Shown in pieces: positions 58,704 through 64,000 of a stretch of DNA of 64,000 bases. The stretch lies in contig CAJQUW010008738.1 of the NCBI GenBank assembly GCA_907163375.1, positions 165,001 to 229,000 on the forward strand, in the 5' to 3' direction. The translations under genes and the position numbers were made by a program. Each line of letters opens with the position of its first letter. Within the stretch, counting starts at the first letter, position 1. The notes beneath the pieces are model-generated. The model was not told the DNA's origin. It was given only the letters and a program-made list of their open reading frames with translations, and made no database searches. This stretch comes from Prostheceraeus crozeri. Taxonomy: Eukaryota; Platyhelminthes; Polycladida; Euryleptidae.

Positions 58704-59539
58704 ATTCCAGTTCATAGAATCCTAGAGGCCAGCTGACAGGTCTCTTAAAGGCGAATTAGATGTAATTTTTCTGTTGGCTACTGAATTTAATTCTGTTTTT
58801 AATTAAGTTATAAATTTTGTTAGAGTAAACCCCAGAACTTTGAATTGGCTGCTGCAGCTGTGCCTGGGATAAAAGTATGTAAAACAATTCAATTTTAATT
58901 TTTTGAATTGACTCTTTTGAAGGTTTGTTCTGTTTTTCTTTTATGCAACTTAATTTAGCTTTTATTATCCAACTTCAGAAGAATCTCAATGTTTGTAAAG
59001 AGAAAGACTAGCGAACAAGTTTGTTATATGAAGTGAACTTTTTTCGTTATGTTTTGTAGCCTCCATGTTTACACTGATTAATTGTTTTTTGTTATAGATA
59101 AAATCTATTCATACCATAATGAGCTATGTATTATTTCCTTAATATGTGAATTTCAGGTAGTTCTAGCATGCAAATCAGATATGATTTACCATGCAATTGA
59201 TGAAAAACGTAGTGGCGCGTCAGGTTGGTGAAATTCATTTTTTGAACCGCATGATCGATCCAGAAATGAATTGAATAGAAATATATGTGAAGAACCCATT
59301 TGTGATTACGAGCACCCCAGTCGGCAAGTGCAATGAATCATTGCATATTTCTAACACGAACTGGTCTATTCCACACTCAGTTGGAGAATTCAATTCTGTA
59401 TCGATCGTGCTGTTTAAAAGCGCACTCCACCTTCCTGGGGACCATGGTCAACTTCATCAAGTGCATCGTAAAATCATGCATGATTTTTTGAGCAACATCA
59501 AATGTCACATTGATAAATCATTGATACTTAATGGATCAT
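58704..59539. other. Gene-free stretch
   Basis: No supported gene. An open frame from 59287 lacks recognisable motifs and splice context. Confidence 0.35.
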
Positions 59540-59544
59540 GGATA

Positions 59545-59635
59545 ATATTCATGCATGGGAATGCATGAATCATGCATTCTCATGCATGAATCATGCATTC
59601 CCATGCATGAATCATGCATTCCCATGCATGATTGA
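59545..59635. repeat. 21-bp self-complementary tandem repeat
   Basis: CATGCATGAATCATGCATTC repeats about 3.5 times with a 21-bp period. Each unit is nearly its own reverse complement, so both strands can form hairpins. About 40 bp downstream, CCATGGACGGGCGACTAGGG resembles the string at 47137-47160. Confidence 0.8.
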
Positions 59636-59782
59636 TTTCTGATACATGCATGAAATCATCCATAAATATCCATGGACGGGCGACTAGGGATATTCAGAAC
59701 AAGTGATGTTTCATGAGCTCCAATCATCATCCCAATGTATTTTAGTGCATTTCCAAGGTTGACCCGAAGTTTTGGCACCTGT

Positions 59783-60231
59783 CCCACTACAAAAAGATTC
59801 GTCGGAAAGACGTCGGAACGAGGTATGGTAGTCGGAAAAAGGTCGGGAAATTTTTTTGACCCTTAACATGCTAATTCTGACCTCATTTCTTTGAATTTAA
59901 GCAGAAATTATGATAAAAATGGCTTTTTTGATTGAGTTAATTGTAGCAAGACATTGAAGACGAAGACATGCGGATATGATTGTGATGATATTGATTACTC
60001 AAGCAAGCTTCAGAAAGGGAAAGGAAAATATATAACACTTAATTCCTGATCAATTGACGTTTTCATGTAATTCTATAGACATCCTACTTGTGAAATAGCA
60101 GATAGGAGGTCTAGGGTGTCTTTTTTATAATGAGGCTTCGGTTTCCGACGTCGTATCGGCCATGCGGACATTCTGTTCCTCGGAACGAGTTCGTTTTCGA
60201 CGTCGGACCGACGTATCTTTTTGTAGTGGGG
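59783..60231. mobile_element. CACTA-like MITE, 449 bp
   Basis: The left end is CCCACTACAAAAAGATTCGT and the right end, inverted, CCCACTACAAAAAGATACGT, extending with GACGTCGG over about 38 bp. CACTACAAAAA is the hallmark terminus of CACTA/EnSpm elements. GT borders both sides, a possible 2-bp target duplication. No coding capacity. Confidence 0.7.
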
Positions 60232-60283
60232 TCGAGTTGATCTTCATACTCAACTCCGCATTTGAAAAATTCGACTTTTTTAG

Positions 60284-60325
60284 TGGAGCTGAGACAGGAG
60301 ATAAGTATATATATATATATATATA
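60284..60325 (-). repeat. Orphan end of the 40.6-kb array family
   Basis: TGGAGCTGAGACAGGAGATAAG followed by (TA)n is the exact reverse complement of the left border at 40547-40572 (TATA-CTTATCTCCTGTCTCAGCTCCA). Only the first core of the array is present, so this is a terminus or a truncated copy. Confidence 0.7.
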
Positions 60326-61783
60326 AATACGAAATGTGCTCTCCTGCCCCACCGAGAATTGTACTCTCCTGCCCCACTTGTACATGAAGGGACCAGGGCC
60401 TACAACAATCGTCGGACCAGGCATTTGGAGGTGCTCTGACTGTCATATATCTTCATTCATATCAGTACATATCACAGCACAATCATATTCCGCAAAAGCT
60501 AACTCTAAATATGAAAATTGAGGGCCTACAGCAATCGATCGTCGGACCAGGCATTTGGAGGTTCTCTGACAGCCATAGCACTTCTTTCACATCAGTACAT
60601 ATCAATGCACAATCATATTCCGCAAAAGCTAACTCTAAATACGAAAATTGAGGGCCTACAGCAATGGACTGACCATGCATTTGGAGGTGCTCTGACTGTC
60701 ATATATCTTCATTCATATCAGTACATATCACAGCACGATCATATTCCGCAAAAGCTAACTCTAAATACGAAAATTGAAGGGACCAGGGCCTACAGCAATC
60801 GTCGGACCAGGCATTTGGAGGCGCTGACAGCCATAGAACTTCTTTCACAACAGTACATATCAATGCACAATCATATTCCGCAAAAGCTAACTCTAAATAT
60901 GAAAATTGAGGGCCTACAGCAATCGATCGTCGGACCAGGCATTTGGAGGTTCTCTGACAGCCATAGCACTTCTTTCACATCAGTACATATCAATGCACAA
61001 TCATATTCCGCAAAAGCTAACTCTAAATACGAAAATTGAGGGCCTACAGCAATGGACCATGCATTTGGAGGTGCTCTGACTGTCATATATCTTCATTCAT
61101 ATCAGTACATATCACAGCACGATCATATTCCGCAAAAGCTAACTCTAAATACGAAAATTGAAGGGACCAGGGCCTACAGCAATCGTCGGACCAGGCATTT
61201 GGAGGCGCTGACAGCCATAGAACTTCTTTCACAACAGTACATATCAATGCACAATCATATTCCGCAAAAGCTAACTCTAAATATGAAAATTGAGGGCCTA
61301 CAGCAATCGATCGTCGGACCAGGCATTTGGAGGTTCTCTGACAGCCATAGCACTTCTTTCACATCAGTACATATCAATGCACAATCATATTCCGCAAAAG
61401 CTAACTCTAAATACGAAAATTGAGGGCCTACAGCAATGGACTGACCATGCATTTGGAGGTGCTCTGACTGTCATATATCTTCATTCATATCAGTACATAT
61501 CACAGCACGATCATATTCCGCAAAAGCTAACTCTAAATACGAAAATTGAAGGGACCAGGGCCTACAGCAATCGTCGGACCAGGCATTTGGAGGCGCTGAC
61601 AGCCATAGAACTTCTTTCACAACAGTACATATCAATGCACAATCATATTCCGCAAAAGCTCATACGTGGGGCAGGAGAGTCAGTGGGGCAGGGGCGTACA
61701 TTTCATATTCGTCCGTGGGGCAGGAGTGTACAAGTGGGGCAGGAGAGTACAATTCGGTGGGGCAGGAGCGCACATTTCTTATT
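60323..61783. mobile_element. TIR-bounded element carrying a higher-order tandem array
   Basis: Inverted ends of about 57 bp (60323-60383; 61727-61783), differing at few positions, sit between (TA)n tracts on both sides. Each contains CTCCTGCCCCAC twice; three further copies stand inside the right end (61666-61726). Between them is a tandem array (60396-61660). No coding capacity; long frames here follow the repeat. Confidence 0.75.
60396..61660 (+). repeat. 124-134-bp tandem repeats in a three-subunit higher-order array
   Basis: Units starting GGGCCTAC lie at 60396, 60522, 60652, 60786, 60910, 61040, 61170, 61294, 61424 and 61558. After the first unit they fall into types A-B-C, A-B-C, A-B-C, a higher-order period of 388 and 384 bp. 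Same-type units are nearly identical, whereas different types differ in blocks (AGCACTTCTTTCAC versus TATATCTTCATTCAT). The last unit stops at AAAAGCT. Confidence 0.9.
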
Positions 61784-61799
61784 TATATATATATATAAC

Positions 61800-63240
61800 C
61801 AGTTGTAACTCGCGCCCCACCAAAAAATACACTTTTACATATTCGCCTAGTGAAAGCGATTGACTGAAATTCAACGCGGTTTGCGACTTGAAGCTTATGA
61901 ACAGTTGCCTCAAGTATGTTTTTGCTGTATTTCCAATGGCTATTGACCTCACCAGCATGTGGAAATAAGAAAAAACCCGATTTTCCACTTTTCCATGTGA
62001 CAAGTGTTAGCACTCCCCAATGCTTCCGGGGATTGTTTGACAGTCTTTCCATCTTAATTTATAGCAAAATGACATTTCCTAAGCTTTATTGAAGTCTTAA
62101 GATTCAATGTAGAAAAATACATATTTAGGAAAATATAATTAAAGTCGAAGTTTTGTAGTTGTGCAGGGCCTATGGGGTGCTACGACCACAACTTCATATT
62201 GAAGTGAGTGTTTGATTGAGAAAGTTTGGATCGATGAATTTTCAAGCAATTTTTTGCATACCACCTTATTTTTGGTCATAAATCTCGAATCTGTCCTCAG
62301 TTTTTCCAAAATCGGTCATTAAGTAGGTCACCCAGATGACCTACTTTGACATACAAACCTTGTATAACCCTTGTTTGCGGATATCCGTTCTCATTCATCA
62401 TCATTTACCACTTTCATGAGCATCCACATATGATTTTGATGTGAACATGTATATGACATAAACATTTGCTTGATTGAAGGCCAATAAGTAGGCCAACCAG
62501 ATGACCTGCTTTTAACCAAAAACTGTCTTTATCCTTAATTGTCGGATATTTCATATCACAAAGTATCATTGACCTCCTTGATGGGCGTAAAGCATGATTT
62601 TAAGAAAAGAAAGCTCCTAGAATATTTTTTTTGCATGCTTGGAAATCAAGAAGCAAGCCAAATACTCATGTTGTTTTGCTCACAAAAACTTATCACGAAG
62701 TCCGTCATCGCTTGACGCTGTTGATGCTGCAGATTTTGTTGTTCATTAGCTGCGACATTGTGTATTGGTCTCATTTTGTACCATATTAATGTCTCGGCCG
62801 TGTATAATGGTCCTCACCATGCAAAAAACCTTGAAATGGACATGAATGACGGAATTTCTTGAATTCTAGGATTTATTGTTTGACAACACAACCACAGATC
62901 CATAATATGTCACGAACAACTCAAACTAGAGATGTACAAAGCACAAAGCATAAAGATTCTATCTTTTTATGGAACAATACTCTCTCTACACCGAAAATAT
63001 GAAAATCTTTTCATGATTACAGAACATTGTGTGAATTGTTTTACTGTACACAGGAATTGGAATGAACGTGTTTCAAAAAATGTTTTCACAGCTGGATGCT
63101 AAATATGTAGTAAATGTGACTTTATTTTGTTTTAATTTGCATGTAAATAGCCATATGAACGTTTTGTGTGAAATAAACAGAACTTGTGTTTTCGATCGTG
63201 AAGATCTTGCTTTGAAACCGTAAATTCATGTACCGCACCC
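61800..63240. other. Gene-free stretch with a diverged direct duplication
   Basis: No gene. Segments at about 62315-62390 and 62480-62555 match in order: AAGTAGGTCACCCAGATGAC versus AAGTAGGCCAACCAGATGAC, then TTGTCGGATAT-type ends. The rightmost part, with AATAAA at about 63171, probably includes the 5' LTR of the element that follows, but I cannot place its start. Confidence 0.4.
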
Positions 63241-63243
63241 TGC

Positions 63244-64000
63244 AAATTGGTGTCAGAAGTTAAAAGTCGCGAATATTTGAGTCTTTTTATAAAGTTTGTA
63301 AATTGAAAGTTCCTATAATGTCTAGTGTTGATTTCAAAGATATCAAACTGTCGGTGGTGAATCGAAATTCGATTGAAGCGTTTAAGTTCAAGTCTCAAGC
63401 TTTACTTGCGTTAGGCGTTGACGAAACTCTGTTTGTGAATCACATTATTTTGCATCTGCCCGATGAAGTCGTTGTAAAGTTGGGTCCTCAGTTGAGCAAA
63501 GCCAAAAAAATTAAGGATTTGGTTGCAATTTTGGAAGAATTTGTAGGTGGTCTGCATCTGAGCATTGAATACGTCCAAAAGTTTGAGGCGATTAGGCAGC
63601 ATCAGGATGAAACACTTGCTGAAACGGTTACTAGGTTTTTGGAAGTTGGAAAAAAGGCGTTTCCCGATTTTGATGATAATCACTTGCAGCAATTAGTTTT
63701 CTTCCAAGATTGCACGAGCGTCATTGACGGACGAAGGTGCAAATTTTTTTATGGAAAATATCGGAAAAGGTCTTTCTCTTGATGTTGCGATTGAAGAAAC
63801 TGATAAGCGTCTTCTTATTTTCAAGTCTGTCCGAGAAGTCCGTTCAAGTCTTACGCAGACTCCACGATCGGGGTCAGGTCAATCAAAACCTTCGCTCAGC
63901 AACCATTATGTTGATCATAGACGCACAGCATCGTTCAAAGAGAGGGGGAGAGTAAATCCAAACCCCATTCGGAAAGAGGAAGGTGCATCCAGTTCTTCAG
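63244..64000 (+). mobile_element. LTR retrotransposon fossil, 5' internal part with gag (Gypsy-like)
   Basis: TGGTGTCAGAAGT (from 63248) looks like a tRNA primer-binding site directly after an LTR ending in CA. A gag-like protein frame follows from 63318 (LHLPDEVVVKLGPQLS, HQDETLAETVTRFLEVGKKAFPD), similar in style to Gypsy-group gag. The element runs off the right edge; pol is outside the window. This copy is broken, with at least one break in gag. Age cannot be judged without the second LTR. Confidence 0.6.

Noticed and set aside
60518-61808. Long open frames (up to 173 codons) on both strands
   Set aside because: They follow the 124-134-bp tandem repeat, which happens to lack stops in some frames; the same peptide recurs with each unit.

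Overview
The window is AT-rich, gene-poor eukaryotic DNA, most likely from a marine invertebrate. A deuterostome is a guess resting on the style of the repeats: hAT elements, Penelope-like pieces, a tRNA-type SINE and a very frequent TAGGCCTA octamer. The one host gene I recognise with certainty is PSMC5, encoding the 26S proteasome ATPase Rpt6/S8, on the + strand. Its main exon is at 23922-24851, its last exon at 35677-36027, and a 10.8-kb intron lies between them. Two more exon-like open frames on the - strand (39535-39747, Cys-rich, and 41327-41550) may belong to an unrecognised host gene.

Nearly everything else is mobile-element DNA. Left part (1-19.5 kb): a 1.2-kb hAT-like MITE (2294-3485) and a related 2.8-kb copy (12456-15273); a 2.4-kb DNA transposon with 12-bp inverted ends, a 6-bp target duplication and a decayed transposase (8537-10961); a Penelope-type reverse transcriptase fragment (11126-11660); a decayed DD41D mariner-like element (15643-17441); and palindromic elements carrying hammerhead-ribozyme cores (5556-5814, 17948-18127). 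Middle (19.5-36 kb): a nested hAT-like pair (19604-21680), then PSMC5. Its intron carries an antisense LINE (29290-30625), a hAT MITE (33206-34023) and a TA-flanked GCGCC-rich MITE (34451-35238).

Right part (36-64 kb): a Tc1 3' end cut by a hAT-type terminus with a TACGTAGC minisatellite (38115-38928); a pyrimidine tract; a phased array of a 15-bp core every 21 bp with unrelated spacers (40558-40825); a foldback repeat (44755-45418); a 3 x 193-bp tandem array (47203-47785); a hAT transposase tail (51272-51400); a 2.7-kb hAT carrying a SINE (52017-54716); a young-looking 2.4-kb hAT with a truncated transposase (56326-58695); a CACTA-like MITE (59783-60231); and a TIR-bounded element holding a 3-subunit higher-order tandem array (60323-61783). 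The right edge enters an LTR-retrotransposon fossil.

The observations most worth follow-up are the hammerhead palindromes, the 21-bp phased core array at 40.6 kb, and the transposon at 8.5-11.0 kb. Coordinates were read by eye from the numbered lines and may be off by one or two bases.
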